A stretch of 59,950 bases of DNA from the NCBI GenBank assembly GCA_002686295.1, contig NZBB01000038.1, forward strand, positions 1-59,950, in the 5' to 3' direction. The notes beneath the pieces were generated by a model, which was not told the DNA's origin, ran no database searches, and worked only from the letters and a program-made list of their open reading frames with translations. The translations under genes and the position numbers were made by a program. Shown here piece by piece: positions 8,866 to 17,294 of the stretch (position 1 is the stretch's first letter; every line of letters starts with the position of its first letter). This DNA comes from Candidatus Woesearchaeota archaeon. Its GTDB lineage: Archaea > Nanobdellota > Nanobdellia > Woesearchaeales > GCA-2686295.

Positions 8866-9672
8866 ATGAAATGTCCAATTTGTAAGAAAGTAACAAAAAG
8901 AGTGAATGTCCAACCAGAGATTTACATTTGTAAACAGTGTAAACACTCATTTTCTTTTATTCCAAAAATAAAACAAGAAGAATATAACGAAAAATACTTT
9001 ACTATAAAACACAAGAATTGGTTTTCAAATCCAGACTATAGTTTATTCAACAAATTCTATAAAGAAATTAGGAGGAAAAAGAAAGAAAACATCTCTCTCT
9101 TAGATGTAGGATGTGGAAATGGGAACTTTCTAAGATTCTTAAAAAATAGAGACAAAAATATAAATCTTACAGGAATTGATTTTTATGAGAATAAAGATAA
9201 TAATATTTCTTATTTAAAAGGAAATTTTTTAGATAGAAAAATAAAACAAAAATTTGATGTAATAACTTGTTTAGCAGTGTTAGAACATACAAATAAACCA
9301 AAAGAATTTATTAAAAAAATTCATTCTCTTCTAAAACCAAAAGGCCTCCTATTAATAATGAGCATCAATAATAAAAATATTCTCTTCAGTACAATTAGAC
9401 TATTTAAACAAACATTTATGAAACAAAGATATAGTAAACTGTATACACATCATTTACAACATTATTCTAATTTTTCCCTAAAAAAGCTATTAGAGAGAGA
9501 TTTTAAAGTTTTATTTCAACAAAATAGAAATTGCCCTTTAAAATCAATAGATGTAAAAGTGGAAAACTTTCTAATAAGAAAATTATATTTGCTAAGTATT
9601 TGGAAAATATTATTTTTTATGAGACTATTTAGAAGTGGACTTCAACAAATTATTATCTGTAAAAAACGCTAA
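8866..9672 (+). CDS. Class I SAM-dependent methyltransferase with N-terminal zinc ribbon
   Basis: 268 residues. C3, C6, C22 and C25 form an N-terminal zinc-ribbon-like hook. The SAM-binding motif L-D-V-G-C-G-N-G-N-F lies at residues 79-88, followed by F-D-V-I-T-C-L-A-V-L-E-H, the usual motif of Methyltransf_11/23-type enzymes. Many such proteins methylate sugars or lipids in surface-glycan clusters. It stands 120 bases after the SGNH gene; the spacer has no clear gene. It ends convergently, overlapping the membrane protein gene by 4 bases. Substrate unknown. Confidence 0.82.
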   Translation: MKCPICKKVTKRVNVQPEIYICKQCKHSFSFIPKIKQEEYNEKYFTIKHKNWFSNPDYSLFNKFYKEIRRKKKENISLLDVGCGNGNFLRFLKNRDKNINLTGIDFYENKDNNISYLKGNFLDRKIKQKFDVITCLAVLEHTNKPKEFIKKIHSLLKPKGLLLIMSINNKNILFSTIRLFKQTFMKQRYSKLYTHHLQHYSNFSLKKLLERDFKVLFQQNRNCPLKSIDVKVENFLIRKLYLLSIWKILFFMRLFRSGLQQIIICKKR

Positions 9673-11093
9673 TTAATATTAGTTATACTAACTCTATTAT
9701 TTTGATAAGATAAAAATATTACTTCTTCGTAAATTATATTATTATATTCTAAAAAGTCTTCAAAAGTTCTGTGAGTGTAATATATTTCATTTTCACCACA
9801 ATAAAAAGAGATGTTTTTGATATCATAAAAAGCTTCCAAACCTTTTGCTAGGTGATAACAACTAAATCTGGAAAAATCAAATCGAATAATTGAATTATCA
9901 GGAATTAAACTACTTACTTCTTCAAAATCAATAATAATCTTTCTAGCAACATCACTACTATTCTCAAAGTTTTTTTCGTCAAATCTGATAAAGTACATAC
10001 TAAAAATAATGAATATAACAATGATACTTGAAAGGAAAAATATTTTAGTTTTTGAAGATAGATTAATCTTATTAAATAAAGATTTTAAAGCATATGAAAT
10101 CAATATTGAAAAAGGAATTAAAGGAAGATAAATGAATCTTAAAGCATTATTCCAAATAAAAAAAGATCCAGGAATAAAAGCCAACAATAACCAGAAAGTT
10201 AAGAATTTAACTGAATTTGAACCTTTAATGAAAATCAAAATAATAAAAACTATGATAAAAAAATAAACCAAATACAAAATAGGAATAAACGAACTCAAAG
10301 AATAAGAAGCATTCATAAAATTTGTTGAAGGAAAAAATAATGTAACAAAATAATTTAACATGTTAAAAATAAAATGAGGGCCAAAAAAATATGCTTTTTC
10401 AGAGAAAAGATAATTATTAGGAATTATTGCTATTAATTGAGACAAAAATGAAACTAAAGATATCAAAACAAAAGGCACATATCTGGAAATTCTTATTTTT
10501 TTAAATTTAAATTTATTATTAGATAATTCATATAAAATAAATACTAATAAAAAGTACAAAGCAGTTATTTGTGAAAGAAGAGCACAAATAAAAAATAACA
10601 ACCAAAGATAATAATGAGCTTTCTTTTTTATATTCTGATATTTAAAGAAGAATATTAAAGACAATAAAATGAAAAAAACAATTAGAACTGTATCAATTGA
10701 ACCTAACCAGAATACTATTCCAGAAGTAGTTCTATGTAATAAAAAGATTATTGCAGAAATAAAAGAAAAAAAATTATTTTTCAAAAAGTTTCTTGCTAAG
10801 AAAAATAATAAACAAGCATTCACAATATGAAAACATATGTGAACAAAGTAATAACCAAAAGGATTAAAACTAAATAACTTAAATAAAAAAACAGAAAAAG
10901 CCCATTGTAAAGGCATTAAACCAGTTCCACCTATTGAAGTAAAGACTTTTGACATAAAACTTTCATCACCACTGACAATTTCTAAAAAATGAAAATCATC
11001 AGATGGAGTAAAATAATTGTTTAGAGAAATAAAAAAAGTTACAAAACCAATTATTATAATCAACAAAAAATAAATCCAACCATATTTATTCAT
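9669..11093 (-). CDS. Polytopic GT-C-like membrane glycosyltransferase (PMT/GT39-like)
   Basis: 474 residues from the ATG at 11093; a TTG at 11141 would add 16 residues but without support. About ten or more hydrophobic helices are visible. The first extracytoplasmic loop holds T-P-S-D-D-F-H-F (D32, D33), matching the acidic catalytic loop of GT-C enzymes that use polyprenyl-phosphate sugars. A C-terminal soluble part of about 100 residues follows the last helix. It probably transfers a sugar on the outer side of the membrane to protein or lipid. Exact donor and acceptor cannot be told from sequence. Confidence 0.68.
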   Translation of the reverse strand: MNKYGWIYFLLIIIIGFVTFFISLNNYFTPSDDFHFLEIVSGDESFMSKVFTSIGGTGLMPLQWAFSVFLFKLFSFNPFGYYFVHICFHIVNACLLFFLARNFLKNNFFSFISAIIFLLHRTTSGIVFWLGSIDTVLIVFFILLSLIFFFKYQNIKKKAHYYLWLLFFICALLSQITALYFLLVFILYELSNNKFKFKKIRISRYVPFVLISLVSFLSQLIAIIPNNYLFSEKAYFFGPHFIFNMLNYFVTLFFPSTNFMNASYSLSSFIPILYLVYFFIIVFIILIFIKGSNSVKFLTFWLLLAFIPGSFFIWNNALRFIYLPLIPFSILISYALKSLFNKINLSSKTKIFFLSSIIVIFIIFSMYFIRFDEKNFENSSDVARKIIIDFEEVSSLIPDNSIIRFDFSRFSCYHLAKGLEAFYDIKNISFYCGENEIYYTHRTFEDFLEYNNIIYEEVIFLSYQNNRVSITNIN

Positions 11094-11180
11094 ATTAATA
11101 ATTTGATACGATATTATATTAATCTTTCCAAAAAAAGACAATTATATAAAGAATAATTGATTACAAAAAAACAGTTAAAG

Positions 11181-11642
11181 ATGAATTATCTAAAATTGGG
11201 GGTTAAAGCTATAGGATATAACTTAATAAGAATTCTTAACACTCCTAAAATACTACCTTTAAATTATACTTTTTTAATTACTAAAGAATGTAATTCTAAA
11301 TGTAAAACTTGTCTTATCTGGAAAAATAAAAATGATAAAAATGAATTAACAACAAATGAATGGAATAATGTTTGCAAATCTATTGGAAAGAAAGCTTCAT
11401 GGATCACAATTACGAGTGGAGAACCATTTTTAAGAAAGGATATTAAAAAAATAATTAATTCAGTATTAAAATATAATCAACCAGATCATACAATCACATT
11501 TGCTAAAAATGGGAAATCAACTCTGAAAAATAGCGCTTTATCACATGAAAAATGCAATATAAAGAAAAGTAATAAACCTTTATATGTGATTAGAAAAGAA
11601 CTTGGATTTTGGGATAATATTAACTACAAAAGTATGAATTAA
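11181..11642 (+). pseudogene. Truncated radical SAM protein remnant
   Basis: The first 100 residues look like an ordinary radical SAM/SPASM protein: T-K-E-C-N-S-K-C-K-T-C gives C37, C41 and C44, and T-S-G-E-P-F-L is the GGEP-like motif. After about residue 105 the beta/alpha barrel stops and only about 45 residues follow, including a single Cys and an ending (R-K-E-L-G-F-W-D-N-I) that could be a normal C terminus. Full proteins are about 300-400 residues, so an internal deletion is likely. An upstream TTG at 11157 is an alternative start. It probably is not functional. Confidence 0.65.
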
Positions 11643-11644
11643 AA

Positions 11645-11995
11645 TTAAGAAAAATTATATCTTAAAATTAGAATCACATATGCAATTGATCCAATTATCA
11701 ACATTAACTTCTTATATTTTGAATTAAAAAACCAATTTTTTGCTTCATACATATCTTTTTGAAATTTTTCCCATAAACCTGTTTGAATGGTCAACAACAT
11801 AAATAAACCTATAACAAAAACAATAATAGAATAAAATAATGCAAAAATAACAATTAACACAGTCAAAGTTTTAAACAATACTGGAAATTGTTTTAAAAAT
11901 TCAGAATTTAATCCTCTAAAAGCAATAAATACTATAAAAAATAATATCTGATATGTATGATATTTCAGTTGAAGAGCAACTTTAAGATTAATCAT
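11645..11995 (-). CDS. Small integral membrane protein of unknown function
   Basis: 116 residues with three hydrophobic segments (about 15-30, 42-70 and 97-113) and a charged loop between the second and third. No motif is recognised. Its start is 40 bases from the divergent arsR gene, so the ArsR-type operator lies within the shared intergenic region and could affect both genes. It ends 2 bases from the radical SAM remnant on the opposite strand. Function cannot be assigned. Confidence 0.55.
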   Translation of the reverse strand: MINLKVALQLKYHTYQILFFIVFIAFRGLNSEFLKQFPVLFKTLTVLIVIFALFYSIIVFVIGLFMLLTIQTGLWEKFQKDMYEAKNWFFNSKYKKLMLIIGSIAYVILILRYNFS

Positions 11996-12001
11996 TTCAA
12001 A

Positions 12002-12010
12002 ACATTTAAA
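12002..12010 (+). promoter_or_regulatory. TATA box of the copper operon
   Basis: A-C-A-T-T-T-A-A-A is centred about 30 bases upstream of the GTG start of the ArsR-type gene, the distance expected for an archaeal TATA box feeding a leaderless transcript. Confidence 0.5.
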
Positions 12011-12035
12011 TAGTTGAGCAAGTATTCAACTATTT
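12008..12035. promoter_or_regulatory. Perfect inverted-repeat operator of the ArsR-type repressor
   Basis: AAATAGTTGA at 12008-12017 and TCAACTATTT at 12026-12035 are exact reverse complements around an 8-base spacer. The element covers the space between the TATA box and the GTG start at 12036, where a bound repressor would block TBP/TFB or polymerase. The layout fits autoregulation by an ArsR-family protein, whose known operators are imperfect palindromes of similar size. Binding itself is inferred. Confidence 0.75.
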
Positions 12036-12368
12036 GTGGAACAAATAAATAAAAAGATACTTCGATTTTTCTCAAGCCTTGCAGATGAAACAAGATTAAA
12101 AATACTCATTAGTTTAACAAAAAAATCAAAAACAGTAAATGAAATACATTCAGCAGTTCCGATAGTGACTCTTTCAGCAATATCACATCAATTGAAGCAA
12201 TTAAGTAACCTTGATATAGTTATTTCTGAAAAAAAAGGGAGAAAGAAAATATTTACACTTTCAGATTCTTTCTGTTGGTGTATATTAAATGATGCTTTCA
12301 ATCATTTTAATGGAAAAACTGAATGCAAAGAATGCTGTAAAATAAGAAATAGGAGAAAAAATGACTAA
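12036..12368 (+). CDS. ArsR-family metal-responsive transcriptional repressor
   Basis: 110 residues from a GTG start. F-S-S-L-A-D-E-T-R-L-K-I-L is the family signature, and T-L-S-A-I-S-H-Q-L-K-Q-L is the recognition helix (about 45-57). Cysteines C80, C82, C97, C100 and C101 give a candidate metal-sensing site in the C-terminal half, unlike the classical alpha3 CxC site. It starts right behind its own palindromic operator and overlaps a Cys-rich small gene by 8 bases, followed by copA. Copper (or silver) sensing is inferred from this context; other soft metals are possible. Confidence 0.88.
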   Translation: MEQINKKILRFFSSLADETRLKILISLTKKSKTVNEIHSAVPIVTLSAISHQLKQLSNLDIVISEKKGRKKIFTLSDSFCWCILNDAFNHFNGKTECKECCKIRNRRKND

Positions 12369-12531
12369 AAAAATAATGAAAGGAGAAAAAAAATTGTTTT
12401 ATTGTGAAGAATGTCTGTTGTTATACAAAGAAAAAGAATGGGTTGAAGAATGCGAAGAATGGTGTAAAAAAAATAATGATTGCAATTTAGAAATCACAAA
12501 ACATTCTTTAAAGGAGGTTTACAATGACTAA
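12361..12531 (+). CDS. 56-residue Cys-rich small protein in the copper operon
   Basis: Starts with ATG 6 bases after AGGAG (12351-12355). Five cysteines lie in the pattern Y-C-E-E-C (C15, C18), C31, C35 and C41, with W-V-E-E-C-E-E-W-C and N-D-C-N-L-E-I-T-K-H. Similar short proteins with a C-x2-C hook and C-N-L-E-I ending are, to my knowledge, common next to archaeal copper ATPases. A copper-binding or chaperone role is inferred. It overlaps arsR by 8 bases and copA by 8 bases, so translation of the three genes is coupled. Confidence 0.78.
   Translation: MTKKIMKGEKKLFYCEECLLLYKEKEWVEECEEWCKKNNDCNLEITKHSLKEVYND
12511..12518 (+). promoter_or_regulatory. Strong ribosome binding site for copA
   Basis: AAGGAGGT lies 5 bases before the ATG at 12524, inside the small Cys-rich gene. 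It confirms the copA start and gives strong internal initiation within the operon. Confidence 0.8.
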
Positions 12532-15106
12532 AGATCCAATCTGTGGAATGACTGTTAATCCAATTACTGCTAAATTCAAAACAAAAAAAAACGGAAACAC
12601 AAAATATTTTTGCAGTGAGAATTGTTATGATTCATTCACAAAAAAAACAATGGAAGATAAAGAAGAAATAAATAAAAAGTTCGAAAGCAAATATACAATT
12701 AACATTATGGGTATGAGTTGTGCAAGATGTGTTGGAAAAATTGAAAAAAGTTTGAATAAAGTTAAAGGAGTAAAAACTGCAAATGTAAATTTAGCAACTT
12801 CTAAAGCAACAATCAGTTTTGATTATAAAAAAACAACTAAGGAAGAACTTGAAAAAACAATTGAGAACACAGGATTTAAAGTTAAAAAAGAAAAACAAGA
12901 AGAAGATAATAATTTAAAATTGAAAGTTGTTGGCATGGATAATCCACACTGTATTAGCATAGTTGATTCAGCATTAGAAAAACTGCAAGGCATAAAATCT
13001 AAAAAATTATTGTCTACAGAAAAAGCAATCATCAACTATAACTCTAAAAAGATAAGTTCTAATAAAATTAGAAAAATCATTAAAGATGTAGGTTATGAAA
13101 ACTTTTTAGATAAAGATGATGAAGATGAAGAGAAAAAAACAAGAGATAAAGAGATAAAAATTTTAAAATATAAAACCATTATATCAATAATCTTGTCCTT
13201 ACCATTATTATACTTCACAATGGGACCACATATTGGTTTATCAGTTGGTTCTTTTATTGAACAAAACATGGCTTTAATACAATTTCTATTTGCAACTCCA
13301 ATAATGCTTATAGGATATGAGTTTTTTACAAAAGGTTTCAAATCAGTTATTAAAACAAAAGTTGCTAATATGGATACACTTGTAGCAATAGGCACTGGTT
13401 CAGCATATTTTTTCAGTATTTATGCAACTATTATTGGAAATGTAGAACAATTATATTTTGAAGTAGCAGGTATATTAATAGCATTCATACTTCTTGGAAG
13501 ATTTCTTGAAGCTAAAGCAAAAGGAAAAACAGGGGACGCAATAAAGAAACTAATAGGTTTATCTCCAAAAACAGCTCTAATCATAAAAAATGGAAAAGAA
13601 ATAATTATACCTATAGAAGAAGTAGTTATTGGAGATATAATTGTTGTAAAACCAGGGCAAAAAATACCTGTTGATGGAATAGTAATAGAAGGTCATTCAA
13701 GCATCGATGAAAGTATGATTAGTGGTGAAAGTATTCCTGTAGAAAAAAATAAAGATAGCAGAGTCATAGGTGCAACTATCAACAAAACAGGAAGCTTCAA
13801 ATTTAGAGCAACAAATATAGGTTCTGAAACAATGCTTGCTCAAATAATAAAAATGGTTGAGGATGCTCAAGGAAGCAAAGCACCAATTCAAAAATTAGCA
13901 GATATTATAGCATCTTATTTTGTTCCAGTAGTTGTTAGTATTGCAATTATATCAAGTATTACATGGTATTTTCTCAGTGGCTTTGCGTTTGCATTGAGTA
14001 TATTTGTAGCAGTATTAATAATTGCCTGCCCTTGCGCTTTAGGATTAGCAACACCAACAGCGATAATTGTTGGTACAGGAAAAGGAGCTGAAAATGGTAT
14101 ATTATTCAAAAACGCAGAAAGTCTACAAATAACAAATAAAATTGACACAATAGTTTTTGATAAGACAGGCACTTTAACTAAAGGAAAACCTCAAGTAACA
14201 GATATTGTAAATCTTTCTGATTATTCTTATAACGATTTATTATTATATTCTGCTATTGCAGAAAAAAATTCAGAACACCCATTAGGCGAAGCAATCGTCA
14301 AACATGCAAAATATAAAAAAATATCTTTAGATAATCCAGAAAAATTTAATTCATTAATAGGTAAAGGCATAGAAGTTATGTATAAAAATTTAACAATTTA
14401 TTTAGGTAACAGAAAATTAATGAAAGAAAAAAATATTAATTTTGATAAAGCATTAAACGATCTTAACAGACTTGAAACTGAAGGAAAAACATCTATGTTA
14501 ATTGCAATTAACAATGAAATTGCAGGCATTATTGCAGTTGCAGATACATTAAAAGAATATTCTAAAGAAACAATAAAATCATTAAACAAAATGAATGTTG
14601 AATCTATAATGATAACTGGCGATAATAAAAAAACAGCAAATGCTATTGCAAAACAATTAGGAATTAAAAGAGTATTAGCAGAAGTTTTACCAAAAGAGAA
14701 AGCCAACAATGTTAAAAAATTACAAGAAGAAAATAAACAAGTAGCCATGGTTGGCGACGGAATAAACGATGCACCAGCACTTACACAAGCTAATATAGGT
14801 ATAGCTATAGGGAGTGGAACAGATGTTGCTATTGAGTCAGGAGACATTGTTTTAATCAAAGAAGATCTTCGCGATGTAATAGTTGCAATGGAATTGTCAA
14901 GATACACTATGAGAAAGATTAAACAAAATCTTTTTTGGGCATTCTTTTACAATACATTAGGAATTCCATTAGCTGCAGGAGTAATGTATCCTATTACAGG
15001 ATTTTTACTTAGCCCAATAATAGCAGGTGTAGCAATGGCATTCAGCAGTGTAAGCGTTGTTAGTAATTCATTATTAATGAAAAGATATAATACTAAAATT
15101 AAATAA
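12524..15106 (+). CDS. copA: Copper-exporting P1B-type ATPase CopA
   Basis: 860 residues. The order is: N-terminal YHS/TRASH metal domain (C7, C30, C34), HMA domain with M-S-C-A-R-C (C66, C69), a second HMA-like domain in which the first Cys is lost (G-M-D-N-P-H-C, only C143), eight predicted helices, the C-P-C transport site (502-504), D-K-T-G-T phosphorylation site at D546, S-E-H-P-L in the nucleotide domain, and G-D-G-I-N-D-A-P. It pumps Cu(I) (or Ag(I)) out of the cytoplasm with ATP. It is the third gene of the ArsR-controlled operon. The degenerate second HMA domain is unlikely to bind metal by itself. Confidence 0.96.
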   Translation: MTKDPICGMTVNPITAKFKTKKNGNTKYFCSENCYDSFTKKTMEDKEEINKKFESKYTINIMGMSCARCVGKIEKSLNKVKGVKTANVNLATSKATISFDYKKTTKEELEKTIENTGFKVKKEKQEEDNNLKLKVVGMDNPHCISIVDSALEKLQGIKSKKLLSTEKAIINYNSKKISSNKIRKIIKDVGYENFLDKDDEDEEKKTRDKEIKILKYKTIISIILSLPLLYFTMGPHIGLSVGSFIEQNMALIQFLFATPIMLIGYEFFTKGFKSVIKTKVANMDTLVAIGTGSAYFFSIYATIIGNVEQLYFEVAGILIAFILLGRFLEAKAKGKTGDAIKKLIGLSPKTALIIKNGKEIIIPIEEVVIGDIIVVKPGQKIPVDGIVIEGHSSIDESMISGESIPVEKNKDSRVIGATINKTGSFKFRATNIGSETMLAQIIKMVEDAQGSKAPIQKLADIIASYFVPVVVSIAIISSITWYFLSGFAFALSIFVAVLIIACPCALGLATPTAIIVGTGKGAENGILFKNAESLQITNKIDTIVFDKTGTLTKGKPQVTDIVNLSDYSYNDLLLYSAIAEKNSEHPLGEAIVKHAKYKKISLDNPEKFNSLIGKGIEVMYKNLTIYLGNRKLMKEKNINFDKALNDLNRLETEGKTSMLIAINNEIAGIIAVADTLKEYSKETIKSLNKMNVESIMITGDNKKTANAIAKQLGIKRVLAEVLPKEKANNVKKLQEENKQVAMVGDGINDAPALTQANIGIAIGSGTDVAIESGDIVLIKEDLRDVIVAMELSRYTMRKIKQNLFWAFFYNTLGIPLAAGVMYPITGFLLSPIIAGVAMAFSSVSVVSNSLLMKRYNTKIK

Positions 15107-15119
15107 GTAGAAAATATAA

Positions 15120-15194
15120 ATGGGATGTTGTTGTAATAGAAAAAAAGAATATAAAAAAGAAATAAAAGAAAAAGAAAACCGTTGTGAAAAATAA
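15120..15194 (+). CDS. Possible 24-residue Cys microprotein downstream of copA
   Basis: A short frame 13 bases after the copA stop starts M-G-C-C-C-N-R-K-K and ends N-R-C-E-K. Three consecutive cysteines followed by a Lys/Glu-rich helix could bind Cu(I). Support is only position and cysteine content; there is no clear ribosome binding site. Very short frames arise by chance, so this is tentative. Confidence 0.3.
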   Translation: MGCCCNRKKEYKKEIKEKENRCEK

Positions 15195-15207
15195 AATTTT
15201 GAAAGAC

Positions 15208-16497
15208 TTAAGTTTCCTTCCAATTAACTTTCAAGAAATGTGCTGAACAACTAAAGCAAGGGTCAAAAGCTCTTATTAACTTCTCTATTTCTAAAGTTAT
15301 ATAATCTTTATTATTTTTAGAAACTAACATCTTTTTAACATACACTTTTATGTGTTCTTCCATACTTCTTAAGTTCTGCGTTGTAGGAGTTATTATGTTG
15401 CAATTCTTAACAAAACCTTGTTCATCAAACTCGTATTCATGAAATAAAATTCCTCTTGGAACTTCTGTTGCTGATCTTCCTATTCCTGCTTTTGGTTTGA
15501 ATTCAATTAATCTTTCTTGTTTGAAATTGTTTTCTTCAAATATTTTTATTGCATTATCAATCCAATAAACTAATTCAACTGCTTGAGCAACATTATTGAG
15601 AAAAATGTTCTTACTTGGAAAAATTATTTTGTTTTTTTTCAAAATTTTTTTTATTTCTTTTGAAATATTTTCATGATTAAGATTCATTCTTGCTAAAGCA
15701 CCTGTCACAAAAGATTTTCCTTCTTTAACAGCAAACTTCGCCGTTGAATGTTTAACAATGTATTCATCAATGAAATCTCCATAATTCTCTTGATTAGTTC
15801 TCAATCCTTTATCAGAAACAACAGCACCTTCAAGTATTGGTTGAGAATCCTCTGATTCAAGAGCAATATGTTCAGTTTCTAATTCCAAAGATGGATATTT
15901 TAATTTGCAGAAAAGTCTTAATGTATCTATTGCTTGAGATCTGCTTTCTTTTAACAACAACAATAGATTTCTAACTTGTTTTTTACTTGGTATATCTGTG
16001 AATCCTCCTACTACTGATGAAACAGGATGCATCTGTCTAGCACCAGTTGTTGCAACTAATTCATTGCCTGTTTTCATTAAATGCAATGCTTTTGAGATTT
16101 CTTTCTTATACTTCGGAGCCATTTCTATTGCAGATTCATAACCGAGATAATCTGGTAGAGCTAAAAAATATAAATGAGTTGAATGACTTCTAATTCTTTC
16201 TCCAATACTCATTAATTCCCTCAATAGTTTTGTTTGCTTACTAACATAAATTCCAAAAGCATCCTCTGTTGCTTTCAGTGAAGTCATACTATGACCTACA
16301 CTACATATACCGCAAATTCTGCTAGTTATCTCTTTTATCTCATCATATTTTCTTCCAACAACCAACCCTTCAAAAAATCTCGCACCTTCAATAGCTCCAA
16401 GCTCACACTTTAGCAGATTACCATCCTCTATTTCAACATTTAATTTTGCATGACCTTCAACTTTTGTTATGTGATTTAAAGTTATTTTCTTGCTCAT
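15208..16497 (-). CDS. hydA: [NiFe] hydrogenase large (alpha) subunit, HydA type
   Basis: 429 residues. The L1 motif R-I-C-G-I-C-S-V-G-H gives C62 and C65; the L2 motif D-P-C-F-S-C-S-A-H gives C414, C417 and H420. These four Cys bind the Ni-Fe centre. Nine residues follow H420 and would be removed by a maturation endopeptidase, a candidate for which is encoded at 20301-20696. It is the last gene of hydBGDA, overlapping hydD by 4 bases. Family: cytoplasmic group 3b NAD(P)-linked hydrogenase/sulfhydrogenase. Confidence 0.95.
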   Translation of the reverse strand: MSKKITLNHITKVEGHAKLNVEIEDGNLLKCELGAIEGARFFEGLVVGRKYDEIKEITSRICGICSVGHSMTSLKATEDAFGIYVSKQTKLLRELMSIGERIRSHSTHLYFLALPDYLGYESAIEMAPKYKKEISKALHLMKTGNELVATTGARQMHPVSSVVGGFTDIPSKKQVRNLLLLLKESRSQAIDTLRLFCKLKYPSLELETEHIALESEDSQPILEGAVVSDKGLRTNQENYGDFIDEYIVKHSTAKFAVKEGKSFVTGALARMNLNHENISKEIKKILKKNKIIFPSKNIFLNNVAQAVELVYWIDNAIKIFEENNFKQERLIEFKPKAGIGRSATEVPRGILFHEYEFDEQGFVKNCNIITPTTQNLRSMEEHIKVYVKKMLVSKNNKDYITLEIEKLIRAFDPCFSCSAHFLKVNWKET

Positions 16498-17294
16498 TTT
16501 AATATTGCTCCCAATTCCTCAAATTTTAAACCAGCATATTTCTGTAATCTTTGCTTTACTAACTCTTTTGATACTCCATTATTTGCAAGCAATTTAAGAG
16601 TTTGAGATATGTTAGCATGTTCTATTGGTCCATGACAACCAGTGCAAGAGTGATTTGCAGCTGGACATAAAGCATTGCATCCACCTCTTATCATTGGCCC
16701 AAGGCATTCTTTTCCATTATCTAACAAACAATTGACTTCTCTTAAAGTACATTCAACACACACTGGTTCATTATAAACTGTTGGTTTCATTCCAACAAGA
16801 AAATGTTGCATCATTCTCAAAAACTCTATTTCTTCAGGAGGACAACCACTTATACTATAATCAACTTTAACATGTTTTTCTATAGGAGTTGGTTTTACCG
16901 GCTCACTACCTCCTCCAAGATTATTTTTATCTTTGTAAACAACATTTTCTACTTCATTTTTATCTTTGTAGATTTTTATACTTGGTACGTTTCCATGAGT
17001 CGCACAAGTTCCCCAAGCAACCAAGTATTTTGATTGTTCACGCCATTTCTTCAAATGCTCAAAGTCTCGTTTGTTTGCAACCATTCCTTCCACAAAACAA
17101 ATATCATATTGTCCAGAATAATTCTTTCCTTTTATCATTGGAGCAGCAACTAAATCTATCTCACCTAATAATTCAAGAAGTTTATCTCTTATAAAATAAA
17201 CAACTAATTGGCAACCAGCACAACCAGTTATTGAATGGATTGCTACTTTCGGCTTTTTCTCTTCCTTTTTTTTGAACAATTGCAAACTACTCAT
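16494..17294 (-). CDS. hydD: [NiFe] hydrogenase small (delta) subunit, HydD type
   Basis: 266 residues. The N-terminal G-C-A-G-C-Q (C25, C28), W-G-T-C-A-T-H-G and S-G-C-P-P-E-E bind the proximal 4Fe-4S cluster. A C-terminal Cys-rich part (C-V-E-C-T-L, C-N-A-L-C-P, C-T-G-C-H-G) binds further clusters that pass electrons to the gamma subunit. No Tat signal is present, so the enzyme is cytoplasmic. It overlaps hydG by 8 bases and hydA by 4 bases. Confidence 0.94.
   Translation of the reverse strand: MSSLQLFKKKEEKKPKVAIHSITGCAGCQLVVYFIRDKLLELLGEIDLVAAPMIKGKNYSGQYDICFVEGMVANKRDFEHLKKWREQSKYLVAWGTCATHGNVPSIKIYKDKNEVENVVYKDKNNLGGGSEPVKPTPIEKHVKVDYSISGCPPEEIEFLRMMQHFLVGMKPTVYNEPVCVECTLREVNCLLDNGKECLGPMIRGGCNALCPAANHSCTGCHGPIEHANISQTLKLLANNGVSKELVKQRLQKYAGLKFEELGAILK

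Noticed and set aside
14398..14907. 169-codon minus-strand frame opposite copA
   Set aside because: It is antisense to the conserved ATPase nucleotide-binding domain and has no own start signal or motif.
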